Source: Cyrtodaria siliqua
Taxonomy: Eukaryota > Mollusca > Bivalvia > Adapedonta > Hiatellidae
Assembly (NCBI GenBank): GCA_037043455.1
Contig: JAWPHD010006807.1
Span: 1 to 64,000 of the forward strand
DNA length: 64,000 bases
Reading direction: 5' to 3'
In this document: positions 28,001 to 43,000 of the stretch, one piece after another
Layout: every line of letters begins with the position of its first letter
Position numbering within the stretch: the first letter of the stretch is position 1
Notes under the pieces: generated by a model
Databases searched by the model: none
Told to the model about the DNA's origin: nothing
The model's input: only the letters and a program-made list of their open reading frames with translations
Translations under genes and position numbers: made by a program

Positions 28001-31000
28001 TTTTTCAATCAATTTAATAATCAACAGTATGTTGACCACAGCGCTATGGCGTCACACCATTTCGCGTTTTCCAATTAACGCACAAATTCCAGTATATAAA
28101 ACGCATCTATTATCACAAATACAGGGATTTTTTCCACAAAATTGGAAAGCGGCCCAGGTCTGTCCATTTTGAGGGGAAAAAAACGAGTTTATTTTTCATT
28201 TCGGGAAAGATGCAAAATTTCATCAATTAAGTAAATATGACAATACAATGCTTTATTTATATTTTCATTAATTATTTATTATAATACTGACTTCCCAGTC
28301 AGAAATGACTTAACAGACAAAAACACATCGCAGAATTAATGCTTTTTCTCAAATTCTGTGAGACTGCAGCTTTCCAATTGGGAAAACTTTCTGCCACAGT
28401 TGGGAAAAAACATTCGAGTTTTCAATTGGGAAGAGGCGTACATACCTGTACAGAGATGAATCAAGGCATGAAACTGTAGAAATCCTGTTATCATTTCACT
28501 GGCCGATAACTTTCCTCGGAAATCAGGGCTGCAAAATAGTTCACATGTCAGCCAAAATTACATATCAATATCAACAAGAAATTATTCACAAGGAGAGATG
28601 TACAATATGGCTCGTTTTGTCATCACCAGAGGGAACCAGTGACCTTGATTTGCCAAACAACATTTCCATTTGAACAAGGTGCAATTTTCATTTTGCCTAA
28701 TTTGTTTGCAAGCTCTTGACGTTTAACTGCAATATACAAGGCAATTAACACCTGTACAATGAGTCCGTTCTGGATATAAGTAATCTAAAATTAACTGTCA
28801 GTGCGACTTCTAATTACAAATTGATAATTATCTACAATTTGAAACACATTTCGACATAAAACATGCAAAATGTTTCTGGTTCAAGGAAGACTTGATAGCG
28901 TCCATTGACACATTACAGGTTAAAAAGTGAGCGGGAAAACATACAACTAATTACACATTATAAAACATACTACGTCAAGAAAATTAAACATACAAAAACA
29001 TATACATCTTCTTAATAATTAACATTATATACATTCATTTTTAATGGCAAATAAAATCTCACTGTCATAATTCCATCTCTCACTGTCATAATTCCATCTG
29101 CTACAGGCAAATCTCCAACCTCCCAATGGCCTCTCTTTTCTCCCAAATTTATGTAACCGGGTACAGGTAAATGGTGAATAATCGATTCCTAAACAGTGTG
29201 TCCTTGATAGCTCAGTGGTTAGAGCGCTGGTACGGTAAACCAGAGACCCTGGGTTCGAGTCCCGGTTGAGGAATGATTTTTTCACCACCTGTTATATTTG
29301 GGGGCTCGGCCGGGATCCAGGACCGTGTCTGTTAGCATGAAACAGTATGAAAATAAGTCTGACAGCCGGCCTGGAGTTAACTCCACTAGAAATTCAGGGA
29401 CGAATTTCATTCTGGTGGGGGTGTATGTAACCGGGTACAGGTAAATGGTGAATAATCGATTCCTAGCCATATGTCCTCGATAGCTCAGTGGTTAGAGCGC
29501 TGGTACGGTAAACCAGAGACCCTGGGTTCGAGTCCCGGTTGAGGAACGATTTTTCACCACCTGTTATATTTGTGGAGGCTAATGGATAAGTTTTTTCAAG
29601 CTTTTCACGTTCAACTTGAACCTGTGTCATAATATTTGCAAAAGGGAATTTGTGGTCCCACCCCTAAGAACAAACCTTGGCGTATTTATTGCAAAGTTAA
29701 TTTTTAACTTACGTTTCTTTTGTGAGTTTTGCATAGAGTTTTTCCAAGTTTGTGGCAGCGACAGGGAATGGTACTTTCACTGCCAGACTGCGGATGTAGA
29801 AGAAGACCGTCGTCAGTTTGTTACCCTTCGCTGCCTCCAGTATGGCCAACTGGTTGTATGGCTGACCTGCAGAGGAATGGCACAAATAACACTAGGTAGA
29901 AAAGAATGTTTTAATAATGTCTGATTTTGTGATTTTCACAAATTGGGTATCCAACCCACACCTACCGGTATACAATTACAGCAGCTTGCCTACAGAACAG
30001 GTTTAAAACAGGCCGTTCTTGGAATATTCCAAATGTGTAATGTCTGATAAAACAAACAAAAACAAACACTTACAAACATTTACATCATATTCGAAGTTTA
30101 TGAAAAAATCAGAATTAAGAATATCAATAGCTATTGATGGAAATATTTTGATCGACAATCAATACATTTATTTCATTTATTCTATGAAATTAAAGATGAT
30201 TTGGTCAATATGTTTAGTTTTTGCCAACCCGATGTTTGCAAAAGTATATTTAAACCCCCACCATCAACCACAACTATCATTCAAACATGTTTTAAATTTG
30301 TTGTCTAAAGACTTCCAGTATTTATGTATATTCTTTTGCCCATAACATACCATAAGCATCCAACTTCAGTCAAAACATTGACAAATGCGAAGCCTTACAA
30401 AATACTTTTTTTTTTCAGTGGTACGTAGAGATTATTTAACTGCTGGGTTTGGTTAGAAGGAAATCTTTCCCGAGATGGTAGGCATTTTGATTTCCATTAA
30501 AAAGATCCAATGCGCGCGTGTAAAAAGAAAACACGCCTACATTCAAGTGAAGTATTTCCTTATACTAGAATACAGACTTAAATATCTATTACATTTAAAC
30601 CAGTTGTGTATGATTTAAATCAAAATGTTTCATTTGTGGACATCTTAAATAGGTTATTGACATCATAGCTCAAGGTCACAGCTATCCAAGTTAGTTAGAA
30701 TGTCCTTCCACTGAAACATCCTGACACACCTAGTGCACTCAAAGAAATGTAATAAATGTGTACCAGTCACCGTCACACCTAGTGCACTCAAAGAACTGTA
30801 ATAAATGTGTACCAGTCACCGTCACACCTAGTGCACTCAAAGAACTGTAATAAATGTGTACCAGTCACCGTCACACCTAGTGCACTCAAAGAACTGTAAT
30901 AAATGTGTACCAGTCACTGTCACACCTAGTGCACTCAAAAAAATGTAATAAATGTGTACCAGTCACCGTCACACCTAGTGCACTCAAAGAACTGTAATAA

Positions 31001-34000
31001 ATGTGTACCAGTCACCGTCACACCTAGTGCACTCAAAACAAGAGGTCAATGACCTTGAAGCTCTACTGATTGATTTTGATTTCAGGAAGTAGTCGCTACA
31101 GACTTGTTTTTCGAAAAATTATTTTTAGCCATGGCGGCCATCTTGAATTTTCGGCCGACCTGAAATTTTGCTAGGATCAATTAGACACCAAGAGCAACAT
31201 TCCTGTGAAGTTTCATGAAAATCCGTCAGGTAGTTTCAGAGGAGTAGTCGCTACAAGTTTTCATTATATAACTCTATGTAAACAAAGATGGCCGCTGACA
31301 GCCATGTTTAACATCGAATCAAAACGATTTTTGACAAGGACCAACATCATGTCATGCTGATCATTTTAGAAAAAGTCCCATATCAATATCACTTATAGTT
31401 TTCAAGAAGTAGTCGCTACAAACTTGTATTTTGAAAATCTATTTTTAGCCATGGCGGCCAACTTGAATTACCGGCCGACCTGAAATTTTGCTAGGATCAA
31501 TAAGACATCAAGAGCAACATTCGTGTGAAATTTCATGAAAATCCATCATGTAGTTTCAGAGGAGTAATCGCTACAAGTTTTCATTATACAACTCAATGTA
31601 AACAAAGATGGCCACTGGCAGCCATGTTTACCGTCAAATCAAAATAATGTTCGACTCGGATAACCATCATGTCATGTTGATCATTTTAGAAAAAGTCCCA
31701 TATCAATATCACTTATAGTTTTCAAGAAGTAGTCGCTACAAACTTATTTTTTTAAAATCTATTTTTAGCTGTGGTGGCCATCTTGAATTTCTGGCCGACC
31801 TGAAATTTTGCTAGGATCAATTAGACATTAAGAGCAAGATTCCTGTGAAGTTACATGAAAATCCGCCAAGTAGTTTCAGAGGAGTAGTCGCTACAAGTTT
31901 TTACTATATAACTCTACGTAAACAAAGATGGCCGCTGGCAGATATGTTTAACATCGAATCAAAACGATTTTTGACAAGGACCATCATCATGTCATGCTGA
32001 TCATTTTAGAAAAAGTCCTATATCAATATCACTTATAGTTTTCAAGAAGTAGTCGCTACAAACTTGTATTTTGAAAATTTATTTTTAGCCAGGGCGGCCA
32101 TCTTGAATTTCCGGCCGACCTGAAATTTTGCTAGGATCAATAAGACATCAAGAGCAACATTCCTGTGAAGTTTAATGAAAATCCGTCAAGTAGTTTCAGA
32201 GGAGTAGTCGCTACAAGTTTTCATTATATAACTCTATGTAAACAAAGATGGCTGCTGGCAGCCATGTTTATCGTCGAATCAAATCGTTTTCGACAAGGAC
32301 CAACATCATGTCATGCTGATCATTTTAGAAAAAGTCCCATATCAAGAGTTTTCAAGAAGTAGTCGCTACAAACTTGTTTTTTAAAAACTTATTTTTAGAT
32401 TTGGCAGCCATCTTGGATTTCATATAAACATGAATTTTTGCTAGGATCAACTAGACTTCATGGGCAACATTTCTGTAAAGTTTCATGAAAAGCCATTCAG
32501 TAGTTTCAGAGGAGAAGTCGCTACAAAAAAAAGTTTACGGACAGACAGACGGATGGACAGACGGACGACGCACCACGGCATAAGCTCTGCTGATCTCTGA
32601 TCAGTCGAGCTAAAAATGTAATAAATGTGTACTAGTCACCGTCACACCTAGTGCACTCAAAGAACTGTTATCAATGTGTACCAGTCACCGTCACACCTAG
32701 TGCACTCAAAGAAATGTAATAAATGTGTACCAGTCACCGTCACACCTAGTGCATTCAAAGAACAGTAATAAATGTGTACCAGTCAGTCACACCTAGTGCA
32801 CTCAAAGAACTGTAATAAATGTGTACCAGTCACTGTCACACCTAGTGCACTCAAAGAACTGTAATAAATGTGTACCAGTCACCGTCACACCTAGTGCACT
32901 CAAAGAAATCTAATAAAAGTGTACCAGTCACCGTCACATCTAGTGCACTCAAAGAAATGTAATAAATGTGTACCAGTCACTGTCACACCTAGTGCACTCA
33001 AAGAAATGTAATAAATGTGTACCAGTCACCGTCACACCTAGTGCACTCAAAGAAATGTAATAAATGTGTACCAGTCAGCGTCATACTACAAGACTTACCA
33101 TTAAAGGGTACGAGGTAGGCAGCATGCCAGTAGTATGTCTGTGCCTGGTCCACCTGCTGGCGATATCGTGCTGAAATACGTATAACAAGGATTATACATT
33201 TCTTATTAACGATACTTTTCCAATCCTCATTAAAACATGCAACATACCACTCTCAGTGTGGGTAATAGCCATGCTCCGCAAAATGACTCTCGTGGGCTTT
33301 TCAATTCACATGATGTAGGTACAAATAACCTTTACTGTTATAATGAAATAAGTGTTCCACCATGTTTGTTTTCAATTGGGAGATTAAACTACCTTTTTTT
33401 TAACTACATGGAAAAACCCATTCACACAATTCCAGAAATAACTATTGGGATCTTGCGTCAAGAAAGGAAACATTAAGTGCCAGTGAAAACACACGAGAGC
33501 CAGAATCACATAAATGTCCATATCCATGATGCAAGGTCACCTTGGTGGGACATGTGATAAAGACATAGATAACCAAACCTTATTCTCTCTCCATTTACGT
33601 TTTGGCAGTGCTGTTTATTTTGTACTAATTTTTTAACATTTTCACTGAAACACACCTATGCATAAAAATCATTACGTCGAACCAGAAATACTGTGCATAA
33701 AACATTCACTGCCAAAATGTGTAATACCACATAATTATGTCACACCTTGTTTACAGACCTGTGGGAAGACAACCTACCTATATCCCCCAGGTGGACGAGG
33801 CAGTGTTGACACACGTACAGACAGGAACTCTTCTTAGGGGGCGTCACTTTCAACTTCAGTGGGGTCTTCTCTAAAGAATGTTTAAAAAGCAAAATTATAC
33901 ATTTAGCATCCATCAAGTAATAATTTCAACCGATTGCAATTCATAGAGCAGCAACTTCTATAAATAGTCCCACCATTCAACACATTCATATATACACATT

Positions 34001-37000
34001 AACAGTGTGACAGCCTTGCCCAGCACTTTTCATGTTCTTAGGCATGCATATACAGTGTGACAGCCTTGTCCTAAATAATGTATTTAGTTGTACCGGTTTA
34101 TAAATCCGATTGATTTTACCTACTAGAGCTGGCTGCGACTGAAAATATTTGCATGTATAGGATTTAATGTGACTTTTAGAAATCTTTCATCATATCTCAA
34201 TGGTGTCTACTTGTAGAGGTTAATATACGGCCGTTAATATATGGCCGTGGTGTGCCTTTTGTCGATAATGGCACACCTAGTGTCATAATGGCCCGAGGGT
34301 CATGCACTAGGTGTGCCATTATCGACAAAAGGCACACCATGGCCGTATATTTGCCTTTTTATTACATACCTTACTATAAATGTAGAAGAAGAATAAGAAA
34401 AACAGGAACAAATACATCGACAAAGCGTACAAAGTGGTATAATTTATTTACCATTATTTGGCAAGTCTATTAATTTATAAATTATGTTAATTTAGTTTCG
34501 TCCTTGTCTGTGTTTAAAAACCATATCTTCCACTTAAATGATATACTTCAACATTTTAACGTTTATTTATTGGGCGTGAAAATTGCAGTTGAAATTTCAA
34601 CGTCCGCTCTTCATCCATAGTGCTTCAATATGACCTATTTGTGTTGCTTGATGACGTTGACGTCATCGCGTGTGAACAGTTTGTTGCTACTGTGCCGATT
34701 TTCCATAATCCATAATGGCACAGTGTGCCGATTATGGATTTTGAAATAGAACTTTTCTGCTAAAATATGTTAAAAGTTATAATAAGTATGTAATAACAGT
34801 GCTTAATTTATAGTGCTGCCACACTAAAATACCACGGCATCAACACAAAAATGATACCTCACCCGGCCATATGATACCAACAACGGCCAGGGCCTTACAG
34901 TGCTATATGTATGCTGAACGTGAAGCAAGGGAGTTACTAGTACCATGTTATATATGTATGCTGAACGTGAAGCAATGGAGTAACTAGTACCAAGTTATAA
35001 AGTCAAATACCTTTCAATATTCCATAGTAGGCTGACTTTCGTCTAAATGGAAGATCCAGCTTGAATGTCGTACAGATTAATTGTAGAAACTGTGGACAAA
35101 AAAATACACAATAACATTATTGATATTTATACACACCTGCACGTGAAAACAGTGAAAACGCGACAAGATAAAGAAATTGTAGTCAAATTTATACATAACC
35201 ATCCACCAATTTCCTTATTAAAAGACTATATTCCCATATACTGTACTGAAAAAAATACAAAATATCGTAAAACAAAATGACCACCCTATCCGTCAATGTA
35301 AAAGTGAGCGAAAAGTTTAGGTGCACAATCCGCTTTATGTCCTTAAAGTTTGGTCCAAATTTCAGGAGAATACCTCCTCCCATTCAGGCATAATACCCAC
35401 ACATTATATTGAAAAAAAGTAAGAAATTACAAAACAAAATGGCGGCCAATCTGTCATTTTGAATGCAAGTGCAAAAGCAAACTGAACGTGCAAAATCCCC
35501 GAAATGTCATTCAAGCATGGTAAAATTTCAGAAAATAGGAGGGCGTTCCGTGGAAGACATGTGTCATCTGCCGTGTGCTTATTTCAGCTTGGTTAGGTTG
35601 CAGGTTAAAGTTTTATGAAAGGAGAATTAACTCTGCCAAAATTATTATCGGAGTTATTGGACATGTTGAACGACATTTCTTGTGGTAAGATGAAGATGGG
35701 CGTTAAGTTTTATGAAATAGGTCACATGTTTTTCAAGTTATGGCCAAGGTTAGGTTGCAAGGTGTGTCAGACCACAATGACGGACGACAACAGACAATGG
35801 ATAAAGTGATCCTTAAGTGTCTGCCATGCTACGCAGGCGACACAAAAATTAAATCATCCCATTCAGGCACAGTCCTTGTCCAATCAAATCAAATCCTAAT
35901 TACGCTTTATCTCCACAATAGGATCTGACAACACTGCCTTGGAGGTCACGTCAGATCGACCTATCATCTAATCAATATTCATGAGAAGATCAACTAAATT
36001 CAACCAATAAAATCGCACGTTTCATATGTACTTGTCTTCAGACGATGTTCGAGTGAACTAAACAAATGAAAATCCACATAAAACACATATAGATAAAAAA
36101 GATAAAGTCGCCCTGTGTTAATGCTGTGGACTGCACGATAAATTCAAAGAAATGCACCAAATGGCATCTTTTACAGCAAGAATACAAAGAAAATTATAGA
36201 CGCAGTCATTTGGCCCACTAGTGAACTACTGCAACATTCTTTACTACCCGCAAGTGTGATTTTAGTGTGGGTTATGAGTTCAACCCTTCGAAGCGGTAAT
36301 TCTTTTTTTTTTTGAACCGCTATTGAATTCCGTCAATCTTTTACAAGTATTTAACAAGAAGTCAATGACCTTGAAGCTCTACTGATAGGTTTTGATAGCT
36401 AGATTAGCATTCCTGTGAAGTTTCATAAAAATCCGTCAAGTAGTTTCAGAGGAGTAGTAGCTACAAGTTTTTACTATATAACTCTATGTAAAAAAAAGAT
36501 GGCTGCTGGCAGCCATGTTTGACATCCAATCAAAATGAACTTTGGTTAGGACCAACTACATGTTGTGGCAGTCATTTTGGTAAAGGTTCCAAATCAATAT
36601 CACATATGGTTTTTGGGAAGTAGTCACCACAAAATCGCATTTTTAAAATCTATTTTCAGCCGTAGCGGCCATCTTGAATTTCTGGCCGACCCGAATTTTT
36701 GCTGGGATCAACTAGACATCAAGAGCAACATTCCTGTGAAGTTTCATGAAAATCCGTCGAGTAGTTTCAGAGGAGTAGTCGCCACAAGAAAAAGTTTACA
36801 GACTGACGGACGGACAGACGGATGGACGATACACCACGGCAAAAGGTCTGCCGACCTTTGATCAGTCAAGCTAAAAATGGTTGATGTGTTATGTTTGTCA
36901 ACACATTTTTTTTTGGTGTTTTATAAGCTGAAAGTTACGGACATTGTCTCTTTCAATACCGAGCGTAGACTGCTCCTCAGTGTTTGACTGAAACGCGAAA

Positions 37001-40000
37001 TGCGCAGCGAAGCAGTCTATACCGAGCAATTTTGTAGGCTGAAATCTGATTGGCTAATCGTAAGGTCAATCTCACGTGACTGCCAATGCAGTGTTGTCAG
37101 ATCCTTACTTAGTAGCGTAGAGTATCGTAGCATGATAAAACCTCTGAATTTATTGAGACTGGCAGACAGATGGAGAGCTATCCCATACTGCCCTGGGTTT
37201 GACTTACTTGTAAATAGAAGCCACTCGCTGTCTCTAGGAACAGATTCAGGCTTGCTTGGATTTCAGCTCTCTTAACATTCTGTAAAAACAAAACAACATA
37301 CCATGGTATACCTGAATAAACAACATACCCATAAACAACTGTCATGCAGCCATGGTATACATGAATAAACAACATACCTATATACAACTGTCATGCAGCC
37401 ATGGTATACCTGAATGAACAACATACCCATAAACAACTGTCATGCAGCCATGGTATACCTGAATAAACGACATACCTATATACAACTGTCATGCAAACAC
37501 GGTTTACCTGAATAACTGAGGTAAATAGTGCCACGAGGGAGAACATACAAAGGGGATTCCTCCTGTTGTTTGACATGACCAGCGAGGGAGAACATACAAA
37601 GGGGATTCCTCCTGTTGTTTGAAATGACCAGCGAGGGAGAACATACAAAGGGGATTCCTCTTGTTGTCTGACATGACCAGCGAGGGAGAACATACAAAGG
37701 GGATTCCTCTTGTTGTTTGACATGACCAGCGAGGGAGAACATACAAAGGGGATTCCTCTTGTTGTTTGACATGACCAGCGAGGGAGAACATACAAAGGGG
37801 ATTCCTTCTGTTGTTTGACATGACCAGCGAGGGAGAACATACAAAGGGGATTCCTCCTGTTGTTTGACATGAACAGCGAAGGAGAAGATACAAAGGGGAT
37901 TCCTCCTGTTGTTTGACATGACCAGCGAAGGAGAAGATACAAAGGGGATTCCTTCTGTTGTTTGACATGACCAGCGAGGGAGAACAACAAAGGGGATTCC
38001 TCCTGTTGTTTGACATGACCAGCGAGGGAGAACATACAAAGGGGATTCCTCCTGTTGTTTGACATGACCAGCGAGGGAGAACATACAAAGGGGATTCCTC
38101 CTGTTGTTTGACATGACCAGCGAGGGAGAACATACAAAGGGGATTCCTTCTGTTGTTTGAAATGACCAGCGAGGGAGAACATACAAAGGGGATTCCTCCT
38201 GTTGTTTGACATGACCAGCGAGGGAGAACATACAAAGGGGATTCCTCCTGTTGTTTGAGAACATACAAAGGGGATTCCTCTTGTTGTTTGACATGACCAG
38301 CGAGGGAGAACATACAAAGGGGATTCCTTCTGTTGTTTGACATGACCAGCGAGGGAGAACATACAAAGGGGATTCCTCTTGTTGTTTGACTTGACCAGCG
38401 AGGGAGAACATACAAAGGGGATTCCTCTTGTTGTTTGACTTGACCAGCGAGGGAGAACATACAAAGGGGATTCCTCCTGTTGTTTGACATGACCAGCGAG
38501 GGAGAACATACAAAGGGGATTCCTCCTGTTGTTTGACATGACCAGCGAGGGAGAACATACAAAGGGGATTCCTCCTGTTGTTTGAAATGACCAGCGAGGG
38601 AGAACATACAAAGGGGATTCCTCTTGTTGTCTGACATGACCAGCGAGGGAGAACATACAAAGGGGATTCCTCTTGTTGTTTGACATGACCAGCGAGGGAG
38701 AACATACAAAGGGGATTCCTCTTGTTGTTTGACATGACCAGCGAGGGAGAACATACAAAGGGGATTCCTTCTGTTGTTTGACATGACCAGCGAGGGAGAA
38801 CATACAAAGGGGATTCCTCCTGTTGTTTGACATGAACAGCGAAGGAGAAGATACAAAGGGGATTCCTCCTGTTGTTTGACATGACCAGCGAAGGAGAAGA
38901 TACAAAGGGGATTCCTTCTGTTGTTTGACATGACCAGCGAGGGAGAACAACAAAGGGGATTCCTCCTGTTGTTTGACATGACCAGCGAGGGAGAACATAC
39001 AAAGGGGATTCCTCCTGTTGTTTGACATGACCAGCGAGGGAGAACATACAAAGGGGATTCCTCCTGTTGTTTGACATGACCAGCGAGGGAGAACATACAA
39101 AGGGGATTCCTTCTGTTGCTTGACATGACCAGCGAGGGAGAACATACAAAGGGGATTCCTCCTATTGTTTGACATGACCAGCGAGGGAGAACATACAAAG
39201 GGGATTCCTCCTGTTGTTTGAGAACATACAAAGGGGATTCCTCTTGTTGTTTGACATGACCAGCGAGGGAGAACATACAAAGGGGATTCCTTCTGTTGTT
39301 TGACATGACCAGCAAGGGAGAACATACAAAGGGGATTCCACCTGTTGTTTGACATGACCATCGAGGGAGAACATACAAAGGGGATTAGCGAGGGAGAACA
39401 TACAAAGGGGATTCCTCTTGTTGTTTGACTTGACCAGCGAGGGAGAACATACAAAGGGGATTCCTCTTGTTGTTTGACTTGACCAGCGAGGGAGAACATA
39501 CAAAGGGGATTCCTCTTGTTGTCTGACATGACCAGCGAGGGAGAACATACAAAGTGGATTTCTCTTGTTGTTTGACATGACCACCGAGAGAGAACATATA
39601 AAGGGGATTCCTCCTGTTGTTTGACTTGACCAGCGAGGGAGAACATACAAAGGGGATTTCTCTTGTTGTTTGACATCACCACCGAGAGAGAACATATAAA
39701 GGGGATTCCTCCTGTTGTTTGACTTGACCAGCGAGGGAGAACATACAAAGGGGATTCCTCTTGTTGTTTGACATGACCACCGAGAGAGAACATATAAAGG
39801 GGATTCCTCTTGTTGTTTGACATGACCAGCGGATAGACGCCAGTAACATTCACGTCAGTCATATGAAGCAATGGAGGCGCGGTATGAAACACATGCACAT
39901 ATGGAAAAGTTACTTGTGAGAAACAGTTTAAACTGAGAAATATGTATTCTGACTTGAAATATACAGGGGTTCCACTAATTTTCAAATCAAGGAAGTTCAA

Positions 40001-43000
40001 ACTTCCTTCATGTCAATTTTGGAAGTTCAAGGGAAAATTTAAGGAAGTTCACACTTAACGCGACATCACCGTTCGAATTAGTGTTTGTGTCAATAAAATT
40101 TAAATAACTATGCATAGTTCATGTTCTTTAAATGTGTTTTTAAAACATTTAAAGTACATAATTTATGGATATTTTTTAAATTTATTAAATTATTTATGAA
40201 ATTATTCATTAAATTAAATTATATTAAATAGCTTCATGTTTGTATTAAGTTTAAGTTTATTGAATTTATCATCATCATGATTCTTTAATCATCATCATCA
40301 TCAACAACAAAAATCATGGCCCTTTGAAGTGTTGTGTGTGTTAATACAATTTAAATAACTATGCATAGTTCATGTTCTTTAAATGTGTTTTTAAAACATT
40401 TAAAGTACATAATTTATGGATATTTATTAAACTGTATTAATTTAATTAGCTTCATGTTTGCATTAAGTTTCATTGAATGCATCATCATCATCTGTCTGAC
40501 TGTCATCATCATTATCATAATTATCAACACTTTTCATTGTTTGAAGAATATTGTAGAAAATGAAGATTTTATTCAAAACAATTACTCGATCGGCAAACTG
40601 TTGCATCTTCATAATCAGCTAATGTCTCGTAATCCGTTTGCCAATAAACAAACAAACGCATACACATAACCTACCTTTCATAATTAGTCAATCAGTCACA
40701 ACGTCAAAGTAAAAATTTGCGCTGAATGCAAACAATCGCAAACAATCATTATAAATCGGCAGCGTAATATTTTATTTAAAACAATTACACGTTCGGTTAA
40801 GGTATCTGTAATAAACAAACAGGTGCATAAAACGAACCTGCCTTTCATAATTAGTCAATCGGTCACTAACGTCAAAGTAAAAATTCGTGCTGAATGCAAA
40901 CAATCGCAAACATTCATTATAAATCGGCAGTTATTCCGTAATATTTTATTTAAAATAATTAGGTGCATAAAACGATCCTGCCATTCATAATTATTCAATC
41001 AGTCAACAATTAAACGTAATCCACTTTAATCCCATTAATTAATTGCCACTCTTCTTTGAACCCAGAAGCGATGTTTGTTTACATAATACTTGACACAATA
41101 CACAATTCAATTTACACACGTGGCTAACCCCATAATAAAACTGGATCCAACCGGTTTCACCTGTCGAACGCTGTCACAGTAACACAGTGGGTGTTAATTT
41201 AATCGCTTTACAACTCGACTGTGCAGCGTTTGGATGTAATTGGACCCGATGGGCGGAGCTATATCGGTATTTAACCAATTTGACACTGACAGCTGTACGC
41301 CCGCGGTAAAGAAAGTCGGCGTACATTGATGTTTTTGGAAGTTCAGTGTACGTCTTTGATCTCAATTTTCGGCGTACAACTGAAATTTTCGGGCGTAATA
41401 TATGGCCGTACGGCCATTAACGGAAGCCCTGAATATATGAGCCGCAACACGCGAAAATGACCCTTCAGACAATATTTTGACATTTTATGATTTCTGATGT
41501 TTATGAATCTCGGTGATTTTCTCTTTAAAAATCTCTTCATTTTATGTTGATATCTTAATTAAAAATGATTTTAACTCAATTTGAAAAATTAAAAATTGTA
41601 CTCGTCATTAATTTTGACGTTGACGTCGGCGTCTTGGACGACGTCGTTAATTAAATAACAACAAAAAACATGAACAATTATCATTTTCTATAGCATCAAC
41701 TATTTATATTAAGAAAACACATTCCCTATGCTATAATAATTAGGTAAAACACGGAAGTCACGAGAAATTTGATTAGTAAGTAACTGATTACCGGCCGACG
41801 TCATAAATTGTTACTTTATGACGTTGTCGTCTAAACATCCGAAGGGACGTTTTAGTGTGTTGCGGCTCATATACATACCTGTTAATTCTCCTACATTTTG
41901 CGAGCAATATTTTTTCGCTTATTCTCTTATAAATCATTCTTTATTCCATATACAAACTAAAACGTAACTATTTTATTTTATGTCCTCCTGAGTCTCTATA
42001 TACTTGAATTACTAAACACATATTTTATTTTAATCTCTCCTTAACTCTTAAGAGTGTCAACAACAGGTTGACATATTGACGTACATTGTATTTATCAGGT
42101 GCTGACTGACGATCGGACAAAGATTTGAAGGAACGATATGTATATTGAAAATAACAAAACAATGATTCGTAACAGCGTCCTGATCTCACCTGTTTATCTT
42201 TGGCCTGTGTCTGTAGGTTTGTGATCTGATTCTTGAAAGCATGGTTCCAGCTGTAATATATGATAATGACACGTGAAAGCATGCTTCCCAGCTGTAATAT
42301 ATGATAATGACACGTGAAAGCATGGTTTCAGCTGTAATATATGATAATGACATGTGAAAGCATGGTTCCAGCTATAATATATGATAATGATAATGACACG
42401 TGAAATCATGGTTCCAGCTGTAATATATGATAATGGCATGTAAAATCATGGTTCCAGCTGTAATATATGATAATGACATGTAAAATCATGGTTCCAGCTG
42501 TAATATATGATAATGACATGTGAAATCATGGTTCCAGCTGTAATATATGATAATGACATTTGAAAGCATGGTTCCCAGCTGTAATATATGATAATGACAT
42601 GTGAAATCATGGTTCCAGCTGTAATATATGATAATGACATGTGAAAGCATGGTTCCCAGCTGTAATATATGATAATAACATGTGAAAGCATGGTTCCAGC
42701 TGATATATATGATAATGACACATGAAAGCATGGTTCCAGCTGTAATATATGATAAAATAGGATCATTACTAGAGTAACGTGTTCTGGAAGTTTGTATCAC
42801 CTCGAGTAGGTAAATGCCAGATCAAGGATCACACGAGAAGTGGAGCTTTCAGTGTGATCCTGATCTGGCATTTACCTACGAGAGGTGATACAAATTTCCA
42901 GAACACGTTACTCTAGTAATGATCCTTTTATTATATACCTCTTGCACATCATTAACATAGACCTATTTGCATTGCTATTGCATACACATTCAATAAAGCA

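Larger units (their letters stand above)
29152..29568 (+). mobile_element. Miniature LTR retroelement (TRIM-like) with tRNA-like sequence in each LTR
   Basis: Two direct repeats of about 145 bp (29152-29296 and 29426-29568) start TGTAACCGGGTACAGGTAAA and end CACCACCTGTTATA, so the tips TGTAAC/GTTATA are nearly inverted. Two bases after the first repeat comes TGGGGGCTCGGCCGGGAT (29299-29316), which fits a primer-binding site for tRNA-Pro. A purine-rich GGTGGGGGTG precedes the second repeat. Only about 130 bp lie between the repeats, with no protein. Possible ATTT target duplication. Each LTR holds a complete 73-nt tRNA-like cloverleaf. It lies in SMG7 intron 9. Confidence 0.75.

Noticed and set aside
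29201..29546. Ordinary tRNA-Thr gene pair
   Set aside because: C at position 33 and an unusual GGT anticodon, plus location at equivalent points of two LTR-like repeats, favour a retroelement-borne tRNA-like sequence.
30019..30345. 108-codon plus-strand ORF
   Set aside because: Strongly AT-driven composition, inside an SMG7 intron, no homology or splice support.
37391..40000. An 869-codon minus-strand ORF with repeated SPLYVLPRWS-type peptides
   Set aside because: It is the 49-bp minisatellite read through in three frames; the unit happens to lack stops. It lies in an SMG7 intron.
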